Counted from the first letter of the stretch, positions 1 through 7,832 are shown. The stretch is 64,000 bases of DNA from Jannaschia formosa (GCF_003340555.1 NZ_QPLJ01000021.1:1-64000), one strand, 5' to 3'. The notes: generated by a model not told the origin, from the letters alone. Made by a program: numbers and translations.

Positions 1-1
1 C

Positions 2-118
2 GAGCGCATGTTCGGACGGCTCAAGGACTTCCGCCGCATCGCCACACGCTACGACCGCAGAGCCGACGTCTTCCTCTCCGCCGTCGCCCTCGCCGCAACC
101 GTCACCTACTGGTTATGA
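2..118 (+). mobile_element. IS5-family transposase, C-terminal fragment
   Basis: An open frame enters from the left edge and ends at the TGA at 116-118. It encodes about 38 residues beginning ERMFGRLKDFRRIATRYDR and ending in VTYWL, the usual C-terminus of DDE transposases of the IS5 superfamily (IS427-like group). Only the last part of the element is inside the window. It lies just upstream of a defence-like ATPase gene, which fits an accessory island. No terminal inverted repeat or target duplication could be fixed because the other end is missing. Confidence 0.75.
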
Positions 119-246
119 GTCCGGAGCCTAGTACCTGTTGCTCTTGGTCGCGTTCGGGACAGGTGACGCTGATCGGCCGTGGCGCGCTGGTTCGGGAGCG
201 TGGCGGCCGGTTGAACACGGGCGGGGCATAGGGCAGCCTTCCCTTA

Positions 247-2430
247 ATGACGCTGACCTCCCTTGAGATTCGTTCAGAAGCATCTTTCTGCGAAACCGGT
301 GTCCGGTTCGATGGCCTTGGACCGTGCAACGTCATCTTCGGATCGAACGGTTCGGGTAAATCGACCATTGGACGAGTGCTTGCCGACTTGACCGCCCACC
401 CCCGCTGCGCTGCCGGCTGGGAGGCCGCGCCGGCGGAGGTGATCGTATTCGGCCGGGACTACATTGCCCTCAACTGCCACCCATCGAAGGCAATGCCCGG
501 CATCTACACCCTTGGGGGCGACGCGGATGCGGTTCGGGCAGTGGAGGAAAAGCAAGGTGAAAGGCAGTGTGCGACTGAACAGCGGGATAGGGCTAAGGGT
601 CATTTCAACGGCGCGGAAGGGCAGCCTGCGCTGGAAGCCGAGGATGCAAATTTCGGCAAGAGCATATGGAAGCGTCGCAAGGAAACATGGGAGCCACACA
701 AATCTCTGACGTTCGCGGGGACGTGGGGAGCAGAGGATCGCTTCGCCTCCAAATATCGTGAGCGTGCAGAACAGTGGACGGATGATGAACCGCCGTCACT
801 CGCCGATCTGCTCGCGCAGGCTCAAATCTTCGCGGGTAGCCCGCCGGTCGCTGCCGAGCGCCTACCTCAGCCTCCCAGACCGTCGGCCGAGAACGCCGTC
901 CGTGAGCGCTTGTGCAAGCCACTCGTGCCAGCGACCGACCAACCAATCGCCGAATTGGTTGCCGAACTTGGATGCGCCGATTGGGTGAAGGAGGGTCTCC
1001 CCCTTCTGGGACGATCTTCCGGTCGTTGCCCCTTCTGTCAGCAGCCGGTCGGTGATGACCTTGCCAGCCGCATCGCCTCCATCTTCGATGCGACCTACGA
1101 AGGCGGGATCGATGCGATCCGCAGAGCGCGGGCGACCTACTGCGTTGAAGTCGAGGCGATCACCGCGTGGATTTCCGAGGTCTCCAGCTCGCCCCATCTT
1201 GAGGCGAACGCGACTGAGGCCTTCGCCGCTTGGTCATCGCTACATCGGCGTAACCTCGACGCTTTCGACCGCAAGCTGTCCGCCCCGTCGTCCCGGGTGG
1301 AGCTGGAGGCAGAGGACGAGACGTTCGCAAAGGTCCAGGCATCCCTCAATGCGGCCAATGCCAGGGCCGACCAACAGACGAACTTGTCTCAGAACTTCGC
1401 CCGCGAACGCTCCGCTTGGCAGGAGGCAGTCTGGAATCGCTTTATCGCCGACACGCGCGCCGACTACACAGGTCACGAAGGGCGCCGGAGGCCGCTGCTC
1501 GCAAAGGTCGAAGGGCTTCGTACATCGATCAATCAGCACGAGACCCGCATCGCCGCCTTGGAAGCTGAGATCGCCGAACTCCGACGCGACATCACCGGCA
1601 TCGAGGCGACCGCCGACGCCATCAATGCCTTGCTCCGGCGTCAGGGGCACAATGGCTTCCACCTTCGCCCTACGTCGGGAGATGGCACCTACGCTGTCCA
1701 GCGCACCGACGGGTCATCAGTGGGCGACACGCTCTCAGAGGGTGAGCGGTCCTTCCTCGCTTTCGCCTACCTCTACCACGACCTTGCTGGTGACCGTGAC
1801 GACGCGGCGATGGACACCGGACGGGTCGTGGTGATCGATGATCCGATGACCAGCCAAGACGCCGCCGCCGTGCATACGGTCGCCGCGATGGTGCGCCAGC
1901 TGTTTGAGGACGCCTGCAAACCGGGCGGCCGGATCGCTCAAGTCATCGTCTTGACCCACAACGCGCACTTCCATCACGAGATCAGCAGCTACTGGAAAGG
2001 GAGACAGCCAGAGCCGAAGCACTGGATCCTCCGCAAGCCCGCAGGGGTGTCATCAATAGTGGGTCATGGGACGAATACCCCAATCATGACGGCCTATCGG
2101 GCGCTCTGGGACGAGGTGAATGACCCGGCTGCGGCGCCGGTGACCCTCTGCAACGCGATGCGGCGCATCTTGGAGCACTACTTCAAGTTCATTGGTGACA
2201 GAGACTGGATGTCCGGCCTCGACAACCTTGATGGACCGGACGCCCTCGCCTTTGGCGCGCTCCGGCGATCCTTAAACGACGGGTCCCACGGCCACCTTGG
2301 CGCGGAGGAGTTTCACTTGGATACCGATGCGGGCGAGCGCCTTCGCCACGTATTCCGTCGCGTCTTCGAGACGCACGGTCAGGGCCCACACCACGAGATG
2401 ATGTCCGCTGTCGGGCGCACGCGTGCCTAG
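247..2430 (+). CDS. RloC/AAA_13-like ATPase with CxxC motif and putative HEPN nuclease end
   Basis: 727 residues. The N-terminus has a Walker A motif, GSNGSGKST at 32-40. The middle is helical and charged with one CPFC motif (C261, C264), like the zinc hook of Rad50 and RloC. An ABC-type signature LSEGE starts at 496, and Walker B VVVIDD ends at D531-D532. This order is that of AAA_13 proteins, including the RloC anticodon nucleases. The C-terminus contains RRILEHYF and then R674-x6-H681 (RSLNDGSH), which fits the R-x4-6-H dyad of HEPN ribonucleases. RloC-like proteins act in phage defence by cutting tRNA when the ATPase senses DNA damage; that role here is inferred. The adjacent transposase end supports a mobile or defence context. 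The start is the first ATG of the frame; no clear Shine-Dalgarno was seen. Confidence 0.75.
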   Translation: MTLTSLEIRSEASFCETGVRFDGLGPCNVIFGSNGSGKSTIGRVLADLTAHPRCAAGWEAAPAEVIVFGRDYIALNCHPSKAMPGIYTLGGDADAVRAVEEKQGERQCATEQRDRAKGHFNGAEGQPALEAEDANFGKSIWKRRKETWEPHKSLTFAGTWGAEDRFASKYRERAEQWTDDEPPSLADLLAQAQIFAGSPPVAAERLPQPPRPSAENAVRERLCKPLVPATDQPIAELVAELGCADWVKEGLPLLGRSSGRCPFCQQPVGDDLASRIASIFDATYEGGIDAIRRARATYCVEVEAITAWISEVSSSPHLEANATEAFAAWSSLHRRNLDAFDRKLSAPSSRVELEAEDETFAKVQASLNAANARADQQTNLSQNFARERSAWQEAVWNRFIADTRADYTGHEGRRRPLLAKVEGLRTSINQHETRIAALEAEIAELRRDITGIEATADAINALLRRQGHNGFHLRPTSGDGTYAVQRTDGSSVGDTLSEGERSFLAFAYLYHDLAGDRDDAAMDTGRVVVIDDPMTSQDAAAVHTVAAMVRQLFEDACKPGGRIAQVIVLTHNAHFHHEISSYWKGRQPEPKHWILRKPAGVSSIVGHGTNTPIMTAYRALWDEVNDPAAAPVTLCNAMRRILEHYFKFIGDRDWMSGLDNLDGPDALAFGALRRSLNDGSHGHLGAEEFHLDTDAGERLRHVFRRVFETHGQGPHHEMMSAVGRTRA

Positions 2431-2802
2431 ACCATGCTCAGAAACATTCTCTAGCGTCTACGCAAGGGTTACACCCATATAGAGCGGAGATTACGTTCCA
2501 CTTGGACCGCCTCAAGATTTTGGAACGTCGCCGGGGGTGCGTCTGAATCCTATCAAAGCACTCTTCAGCCAGCCCTTCGCCCCCAATTTGGACATTCATG
2601 AATCGCACAGCGTCGGTGACGATGGGATCCAAGTCGTCATCCGGCAATGTCGCTCAAGGATGTTGAGCCCGATTCCTGCGCGCTCCTTCCACCGGGGATC
2701 GTGTGTCAGGTGGACAACATTAGAGCGACTCATCAGGCCGCTTTCAGCATGGCAACCAGATCTTTGAAAGATGCAACCAATACCGGATTGCAACGCCCAT
2801 AG
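2431..2802. other. Intergenic stretch with possible decayed small coding remnants
   Basis: No convincing intact gene. On the minus strand two partly overlapping frames read like one small protein broken near 2640: SNVVHLTHDPRWKERAG in one frame, then DLDPIVTDAVRFMNVQIGG in the other. Both look protein-like rather than random, but no family was recognised. The left part (2440-2560) is less GC-rich than the rest of the window. Confidence 0.3.
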
Positions 2803-3356
2803 GAGCGCCAAGCTCTTTGGCATCGCCTTGAGCAACGGGAGGGTGCCCTCGCCTACCTGACAACGGCACTCGCCCGTACTTCCACGGTCCGTGCCGCGTC
2901 CATCGCCCCCGTAGTCAACAAGGCGCGGGTCCGTCATGACGACGGCTCCAGGGGGGCCCCTCCTCGTGCAGCAGGTCTTCCGGCTTACGAAGTCGTTCGC
3001 GTCGAGGGCAGGCCGTCCTCGAGCCGCCTGAAGGGCGCCACCATCAACCCTGCCGCCCTCCGGGAACAGCCCGTTCTGGAGGAACTAGCGATCCGGTCTC
3101 AGAAGCTGCGTGAGGCGTTCAAGCCCGCCAGACCCGAAGGGAAGGATGCGCCCCCCGCCCCGCTCGCCCTGCCCTCGCCCAAGGTGCTCGCCGTCGGATC
3201 GTCCAGCTCAAGGTCCCCGCTGCTCAGCCCTTGGCAGGACGCACGACCCGCGAGATGCTGGTCGTCGCTGCGCTCCAGCTGTCGGCCGACTACCGCGCGT
3301 GGCTGGCGTCGGCTCTCCAGTCCGCCGACGACACCCTGCAGGCCAACAGCGGATGA
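2803..3356 (+). pseudogene. Hypothetical protein remnant, no start codon, frameshifted
   Basis: After an in-frame TAG at 2800-2802 one frame reads ERQALWHRLEQREGALAYLT and continues as plausible protein to about 3183 without any ATG, GTG or TTG. Near 3185 the protein-like reading moves to another frame (ARRRIVQLKVPAAQPLAGRT, then LQLSADYRAWLASALQSADD) and stops at TGA 3354-3356. The original frame stays open but turns into a Ser/Arg/Pro-rich shadow. A missing start plus a frame change indicates a decayed gene. Its family was not recognised; plasmid or phage origin is a guess from the surroundings. Confidence 0.5.
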
Positions 3357-3360
3357 GGGC

Positions 3361-3624
3361 CCGCAGTCCGCCGCACGCTCGTCCCGCCAGTCCCGCAACC
3401 GCGCCCTCAGGGGCACACCGGCCCTGAGGCAGTTCGCCATCGCCCTGTGGTATGCCAAGGCCGCCAAGAAGACCCGCGCGATGATCCGCAACCATATCCC
3501 CGAGCCCGCCACCCCCGCCGAGGCACGTGCGCTGCTCTCCACAGCCCAATGTGCCAGCGTCAAGGCCGGGGGGTTCCGCCACCGCGGCGAGGCCGCCCGC
3601 GCTCTGGCCGAGGCGCGGCACTGA
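3361..3624 (+). CDS. Hypothetical protein fragment, start uncertain
   Basis: The reading frame ends at TGA 3622-3624 and contains a protein-like stretch, LRQFAIALWYAKAAKKTRAM, then PATPAEARALLSTAQ, with good alphaproteobacterial codon use. No clear start codon with a ribosome site is visible near 3361, so this may be the tail of the decayed gene before it, returned to frame. It overlaps the next small ORF by one base (TGATG). No family recognised. Confidence 0.35.
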   Translation, partial: PQSAARSSRQSRNRALRGTPALRQFAIALWYAKAAKKTRAMIRNHIPEPATPAEARALLSTAQCASVKAGGFRHRGEAARALAEARH

Positions 3625-3764
3625 TGGTCCGGGGCGTGTATATCCGCAATTCCGAGGCCCATGGCTATCCGTCCGTGGTTTTCGGGGGCGAGGTCCCGCA
3701 TGTCGGCGGGCTCCATGACGGCCGGGGCTGGTCGGCCGCATGGTCGGCCGCTGGCGGGGCGTGA
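3624..3764 (+). CDS. Hypothetical 46-residue protein
   Basis: The ATG at 3624 overlaps the stop of the preceding frame (TGATG), a layout typical of translational coupling. The product begins MVRGVYIRNSEAHGYPSVVF and is rich in Gly and His with no membrane segment. Its length and lack of known motifs leave the function open. It sits just before the duplicated repeat units. Confidence 0.35.
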   Translation: MVRGVYIRNSEAHGYPSVVFGGEVPHVGGLHDGRGWSAAWSAAGGA

Positions 3765-3781
3765 GCCTCGCCGTGTGAAAC

Positions 3782-4381
3782 GGGCTGTGGTGGGGCGCCG
3801 CGCGCGGCGAGTCCGTCGGACTCCCGATGACATGGGCATGATCCTCGCCGTGATCCTGCTCAATGCCGTGCTGTTGCTGGCGATTTCCGTCGGATAAGCA
3901 TGGGTCAAGTGGGTTTCAGGCCCTGTGCGCAGCATGGGGCTTGGGCCAGTGGGTGGGTGCCAGCGGGTGGAAAGGGGTCGCATTGGCCAGTCAAGGGCTA
4001 AAATGATCGAGTCCGACGGATATTTACATTCTTGCTCCCTTATAAAGAAGTATAGTTTTCCTTTTCCCTTCTTTCCTAGTAAGGAGAGAGAAGAGAGTAA
4101 TACAGACTTTTATATATATCCTACAGACTCTGTGTTTGTTCTATAAGGCGAAATCTGGCTTTTAATCTCGTATACTTTCCTGAAACGAGCAAGAATGGCC
4201 GTAGAGGCCTCAAATAAGCCCGCTGGTGAGTCTCCAGCTGGTTGGCTACCCTCGCCACCCTTGGACCCTCCAAGCTCACCAGCGGCCCGATTTTTGGGGT
4301 CTCCATCGATTTTGCAGGTTCAGAGTAGCTCACCCTCTCACGACCCGCAAAACCCACCGCCCCGGCCAAATTCTACGCCGT
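3782..4381. repeat. Tandem unit A of a diverged ~600-bp duplication
   Basis: Unit A aligns by eye with unit B at an offset of about 600 bases throughout its length. In order each unit holds the palindrome GAGTCCGTCGGACTC, a short hydrophobic-peptide ORF ending in a second TCCGTCGGA, a GC-rich spacer, a third TCCGACGGA, an AT-rich block with runs such as TTTTATATATATCC, and a final GC-rich block containing TGGTTGGCTACCCTC. Differences are scattered substitutions and small indels, so the duplication is old. The frames open across the AT-rich block are not conserved between units, so I do not call genes there. Confidence 0.75.
3832..3897 (+). CDS. Hydrophobic 21-residue micropeptide ORF, copy A
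   Basis: ATG 3832 to TAA 3895-3897 encodes a peptide starting MGMILAVILLNAVLLL and ending AISVG, almost entirely hydrophobic and long enough to span a membrane once. The frame stays open upstream and is Arg-rich there (RRVRRTPDD just before the Met), and GTG codons at 3787 and 3790 could give a longer form with a basic N-terminus. No good Shine-Dalgarno precedes the ATG. The peptide is conserved in copy B, which supports a coding role. Size, hydrophobicity and tandem duplication recall type I toxin peptides such as Ibs or Ldr, but no antisense RNA is demonstrated. Confidence 0.45.
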   Translation: MGMILAVILLNAVLLLAISVG

Positions 4382-4999
4382 GGGCTCTGGTGAGGCGCCG
4401 CGCAGGCGAGTCCGTCGGACTCCGGACGACATGGGCATGATCCTGGCCGTGATCCTCGTCAATATCCTGGCCGTGATCCTCGTCAATGCCGTGCTGCTGC
4501 TGGCGATTTCCGTCGGATAAGCATGAGTGCAGGCCCTGTGCGGAGCATGGGGCCTGGGCCAGTGTGTGGTTGCCAGTGGTCGGGCAGGGGTCGAATTGGC
4601 CAGTCAAGGGCTAAAATGACCGAGTCCGACGGACATTTCAATTCTCGACTTCCTTAAAAAGATAATAGTTTTCTTCTTTCCTTTCCCCTAGTAAGGAGAG
4701 AGAGAAGAGTAATATAGACTTTTATATATATCCGACAGACTTTGTGTTTGTTCTATAAGGCAAACTTGGGTATTTCAAACGGCTTAGTTTTTGGATAGGA
4801 CTGAGAAATCAACGTAGAGGCTCCATTTAGCCCCACTGGTGAGTCTCCTGTTGGTTGGCTACCCTCACCGCCCCCGGCCCCTACAAGGCCACCAGCGGCT
4901 CGATTTTCGGGGTCTCCGTCGATTTTGAAGGCTTAGGGTGGCTCACCCTCTCAGGACCCGCGAAACCGACCACCCCCGGCCAAATGCTACGCTGAGGGC
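4382..4999. repeat. Tandem unit B of the ~600-bp duplication
   Basis: Second copy of the unit at 3782-4381, with the same internal order. It differs by a 24-bp in-frame expansion inside the micropeptide ORF, by a shorter spacer after it, and by scattered base changes. Its right end runs into further copies of the TCCGTCGGA palindrome with a different flank (CCTGAGACCCTCGACCGGG), so the tandem array seems to continue in shortened form. Confidence 0.75.
4431..4520 (+). CDS. Hydrophobic 29-residue micropeptide ORF, copy B
   Basis: ATG 4431 to TAA 4518-4520. The product has the same start (MGMILAVIL) and end (NAVLLLAISVG) as copy A, with eight extra residues from an internal tandem duplication of 24 bases (NILAVILV repeats the preceding segment). 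The expansion keeps the frame and the hydrophobic character. As in copy A the upstream frame codes RRVRRTPDD. Retention of the frame in both diverged copies argues for translation; the function is unknown. Confidence 0.45.
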   Translation: MGMILAVILVNILAVILVNAVLLLAISVG

Positions 5000-5010
5000 C
5001 TGCCCATCCA

Positions 5011-5153
5011 TCCTGAGACCCTCGACCGGGTGAAGTCCGTCGGACTCCCGGCCGAGCCTTCGTCCTGAGACCCTCGACCGGGTGAAGTCCGTCGGACTCC
5101 CCATACCCGAGGTCTGAGACTCCCAATCCTCAACCTCATATCCGTCGGACTCC
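5011..5153. promoter_or_regulatory. Three phased TCCGTCGGA sites upstream of an HTH gene
   Basis: Two 38-bp direct repeats (5011-5048 and 5063-5100) begin TCCTGAGACCCTCGACCGGG and end in GTCCGTCGGACTCC. A third, partial copy ends at 5153. The palindromes lie at 5036-5044, 5088-5096 and 5141-5149, so their spacing is 52 and 53 bp, close to five helical turns. They end about 50 bp before the start of the HTH protein at 5202, a position that suits an operator or iteron array. Confidence 0.55.
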
Positions 5154-5201
5154 TGCTCGGGACCGATAGCGGAGACCTGCATCCTCAACCATGTCGGTGC
5201 C

Positions 5202-5651
5202 ATGCCAAAACTCCTGCCCACGAACCCCGTTTTCTCCGCCCGCAGGGAACTCATGAGCCTGATCGAGCAGCACGCCGTCTTCGAACGGATGCCCCTCTCG
5301 AAGGCCGCGAAGATCATGATTGCGGATCGTGACAACTTCGACCTGATGCTGGCCGCCTGTGGCAAATGGTGGCGCGGCGGTATCCCCGCCGCCCATGTCT
5401 ACCGCAGGTGGTATGACCGCGAGAAGATGGCCCTCGCAAAGAGACACCCCCATCTGACGCCCGAGGAGCATGCCCTCGCGGCGCCCTACCTCCCGGTCTC
5501 CAAGCGTCCGAAAGACCATATCCAGCTGCGCCGCAAGAAGCGCGCAGCCGAGAACCTCCTCGCCAACGGACTGGATCGCAAGCAGACCGCCGAGCGACTC
5601 GGCGTCTCTCTCGCGACCGTCTACAGATGGATACCCGCGAAATGTCCGTGA
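5202..5651 (+). CDS. Small DNA-binding protein with C-terminal HTH
   Basis: 149 residues starting MPKLLPTNPVFSARRELM. The C-terminal third is basic (QLRRKKRAAENLLANGLD) and ends in RKQTAERLGVSLATVYRW, a helix-turn-helix like the C-terminal domain of Hin-type resolvases and many plasmid regulators. The N-terminal part (LSKAAKIMIADRDNFDLMLA and WYDREKMALAKRHP) was not recognised; no catalytic serine or tyrosine recombinase motif was seen. The three phased palindromes directly upstream suggest it may bind and regulate its own promoter, which is inference. It could also be a replication or transposition accessory factor. Confidence 0.6.
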   Translation: MPKLLPTNPVFSARRELMSLIEQHAVFERMPLSKAAKIMIADRDNFDLMLAACGKWWRGGIPAAHVYRRWYDREKMALAKRHPHLTPEEHALAAPYLPVSKRPKDHIQLRRKKRAAENLLANGLDRKQTAERLGVSLATVYRWIPAKCP

Positions 5652-5759
5652 CCATCATCGCCACGGCCGCCCTCGGTGCGGCCACTGGTTGATGGAGCAC
5701 GCCTCACCATTCCGGCGACATCGTTCGGTGATCGTAGGCCTTATCGGGTGAACTCTGCG

Positions 5760-5934
5760 GCGCCGCTTGCGGAGCCGCCTTTGCGTCCCTGTCCGCACAC
5801 CAGGGAGGAAGTCGAGCGCGCCCCCACGGTCCAGTCGCTCCAGCAGTAACCGGTGCAACCAAGTCCACACGCCCGCCTGCTGCCAGCCTCGCAGCCGCCG
5901 CCAGAAGGTCAGGCGCGGGCGCCATGTGCTCCAT
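5760..5934 (-). pseudogene. IS5-family transposase fragment 1
   Basis: Reading leftwards from 5934 the frame gives RLTFWRRLRGWQQAGVWTWL and HRLLLERLDRGGALD, the N-terminal region of IS427-type transposases. It then degenerates, with no DDE catalytic core. At about 5920-5935 it is fused directly to another transposase remnant, so one insertion or deletion destroyed both. Confidence 0.65.
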
Positions 5935-6404
5935 CTACGGTCACCGACACCCCAGGTTCGTCCGCGCAGAGCTGACCGAGCATATCTGGCAGCAAGACCA
6001 TGTCGTCGACGCCGCTACCGATGATCTCTAAAGCCCGGACCTCCAGCATCGCCTCGTCCACGGCAAGGTAGACCCTGCGCCGGGCGCTCCTCCTCGCCCC
6101 GCAATGCCAGCGCGCGGGCCACCCGCTCTTGCCACGAACCTTGATGCCAGTGCTTTCGACCGGACGCCGCAATGGGGCGTCCTAGCGTGAACAGCGCAGT
6201 TGCAGGGCCAGCGTCTTCCGGTTCTGTAAGAGGGTCGAGAAGCCTGAGCCCGGCCAGTCGAGCTCCCGTACGCTTCAACAGGCTTGCTCCGAAACCAGTC
6301 TTCTGCCGACAGGGCAGACCGAACAGGACCTTCATCGCCACGCCGGTCCAGATCGCGGCTGCCGAAGAGGTCTGCTGACTATCTCGCGCCCGACAGCTTC
6401 GCAT
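5925..6404 (-). pseudogene. IS5-family transposase fragment 2, frameshifted
   Basis: The minus strand reads AMKVLFGLPCRQKTGFGASL in one frame and then VESTGIKVRGKSGWPARW, AVDEAMLEVRALEIIGSGVD and VTVDGAHGARA in another. These correspond to the usual IS5-group landmarks (multi-helical N-terminus, VDSTGIKV core, DExTLEIRAxE, VTADGAYDTR). A frameshift near 6155-6175 separates them, the first catalytic Asp reads as Glu (VEST), and the C-terminus is lost at the junction with fragment 1. The element is inactive. Confidence 0.7.
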
Positions 6405-6782
6405 ATCAGACTATGCCGGAGCCGAGCCAGGCCAAAACCGAGCTGCGTACGTGCAGCGCAGCATTGTGGGCAGACCGGTTCGAGGTGCGGTAGCGGGTCG
6501 GTGCAAGCTTGAACCTGACGCCCAGCCTCCTCGCTGGGCTCGCCTCGTGAGTCCCGGTCAGTCTTTGCGTCGCAAACCCCTCGCGGGCTACATCTGCAGC
6601 TTCATCTGCCCTTCGATACAGTACCAGCGCCCTCGACTGATTTCGTTCAGCCCAGCGCGGCCGTCTGTGAAAGATGAAAGAGGGCGTTCCAAGCAGCGAC
6701 ATTCTGGGGTGGAAAACCCTACACGAGCCGTACACGGGGCGCTGCTTGCCTCGGAGGCCTCGGAGTAAGTGTCTGATTTCTT
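6405..6782. other. Non-coding stretch before the tRNA gene
   Basis: Open frames exist on both strands, but their products look like random Arg/Ser/Pro-rich shadows and no repeats or motifs stand out. It is probably eroded sequence between the IS remnants and the tRNA. Confidence 0.4.
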
Positions 6783-6858
6783 TGGTGCCCCCACACGGAC
6801 TCGAACCGCGGACCTACTGATTACAAATCAGTTGCTCTACCAGCTGAGCTATAGGGGC
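6783..6858 (-). tRNA. tRNA-Thr (anticodon UGU)
   Basis: The minus strand folds as a full cloverleaf: acceptor GCCCCTA pairing with TGGGGGC, D stem GCTC/GAGC, anticodon stem ACTGA/TCAGT around loop TTTGTAA (anticodon TGT, reads ACA), T stem CGCGG/CCGTG with loop TTCGAGT, discriminator A and an encoded CCA. The transcript is 76 nt including CCA. It marks the boundary between the mobile-element remnants and ordinary chromosomal genes; tRNA genes are common integration targets, but no direct repeat of its 3' end was found on the left. Confidence 0.95.
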
Positions 6859-6968
6859 GCCGTGCTCCTTTAGCCGCTGGCCGGCCGCAGGTAAAGCGGC
6901 GGCGTTGCCGGGCGGCGGCGGCGCCGCTATCGTTGCGCGAGTGACGGATTCCCCGGAAGGCCAGGCGC

Positions 6969-7832
6969 TTGGACATCGTGCTACACCTCGGCGCGCATCG
7001 CACCGATGAGGACCGGATGCTCAGGGCGCTGCGCAGCGAGGCCGACCGGCTCGCCGCCGCCGGCATCTGCGTCCCCGCTCCCGCCCAAGCCCGGCCCGCG
7101 ATGCGCAGGGCGCTGCAATCGGGCAGCCGGTCGCTTCTCGCGGCGGAGGGGGGCGTGGTGGCCAGCTTCGGCGTTCCGCCCGGGGCCGGGCGCCTCGTGC
7201 TCAGCTTCGAGGGCTTCCTCGCCAACTATGTCTCCATCCTGGCGGGGTCGACGATCTATGCCGATGCGGGCGAGAAGGCCGCCGCGCTGCGCGACGTCTT
7301 CGAGGGGCACGACGTCCGGTTCCTGATGGCGATCCGCAACCCGGCCACCTTCGTTCCGGCGGTCTTCGCCGCCTCGACTTCGGACGACTTCACCGAGTTC
7401 CTCGCCGGGCAGACGCTGGAAGGGCTGCGCTGGCTGCCGGTGGTCGAGCGCATCCGCGCGGCCTGTCCCGAGGTGCCGCTGACGCTCTGGTGCAACGAGG
7501 ATCTGCCGCTGATCTGGCCCGAGGTGCTGCGCGCCGCGACCGGGCTGCAGGCGCCGCATGCGGGCGACACCACGATCCTGCGCGAGATCATGACCGAGCC
7601 GGGCTTTCGCCGCCTCGTCAGCTATCTGCGGGACAACCCGCCGCCCAACCTTGCGACCTGGCGGAAGGTGGTGACCGCCTTCCTCGGCAAGTATGCCGAC
7701 GAATCGCAGGTCGAGGAGGAGATCGCCCTGCCCGGCTGGACGCAGGAGGTGATCGTCCGGCTGACGGCCCTCTACGAGCGCGACATCGCGGCGCTGAAGG
7801 CGCGCGGCGACCTGCAGATGCTCGCGCCCTGA
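6969..7832 (+). CDS. Sulfotransferase-like hypothetical protein
   Basis: 287 residues starting from TTG 6969, which has GGAAGG eight bases before it; an in-frame TGA at 6942 limits any extension. The opening MDIVLHLGAHRTDEDRMLRA resembles the LHIGAHRTGTT start of sulfotransferase-fold proteins in Rhodobacterales, but the phosphate-loop residues (GTT) are replaced by DED. This could mean loss of PAPS binding. Later blocks such as FEGHDVRFLMAIRNPATFVP fit the same family. There are no membrane segments. The function is uncertain; it may act on surface polysaccharide or be a catalytically dead relative. Confidence 0.6.
   Translation: MDIVLHLGAHRTDEDRMLRALRSEADRLAAAGICVPAPAQARPAMRRALQSGSRSLLAAEGGVVASFGVPPGAGRLVLSFEGFLANYVSILAGSTIYADAGEKAAALRDVFEGHDVRFLMAIRNPATFVPAVFAASTSDDFTEFLAGQTLEGLRWLPVVERIRAACPEVPLTLWCNEDLPLIWPEVLRAATGLQAPHAGDTTILREIMTEPGFRRLVSYLRDNPPPNLATWRKVVTAFLGKYADESQVEEEIALPGWTQEVIVRLTALYERDIAALKARGDLQMLAP

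Larger units (their letters stand above)
3812..4633. repeat. Six TCCG(T/A)CGGA palindromes in the tandem units
   Basis: The 9-bp palindrome occurs at 3812-3820, 3886-3894 and 4012-4020 in unit A, and at 4411-4419, 4509-4517 and 4625-4633 in unit B. The first site of each unit extends to a perfect 15-bp palindrome, GAGTCCGTCGGACTC. The centre is T in the first two sites of each unit and A in the third. Such iteration suggests binding sites for a dimeric protein. Confidence 0.6.

Noticed and set aside
3925-4146. 73-codon frame in the AT-rich block of unit A
   Set aside because: The matching frame in unit B has internal stops, so it is not conserved as protein.
5011-5100. Possible CRISPR-like repeats
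   Set aside because: Only two 38-bp copies with a 14-bp gap and a third partial copy; no spacer-sized unique segments and no cas genes.
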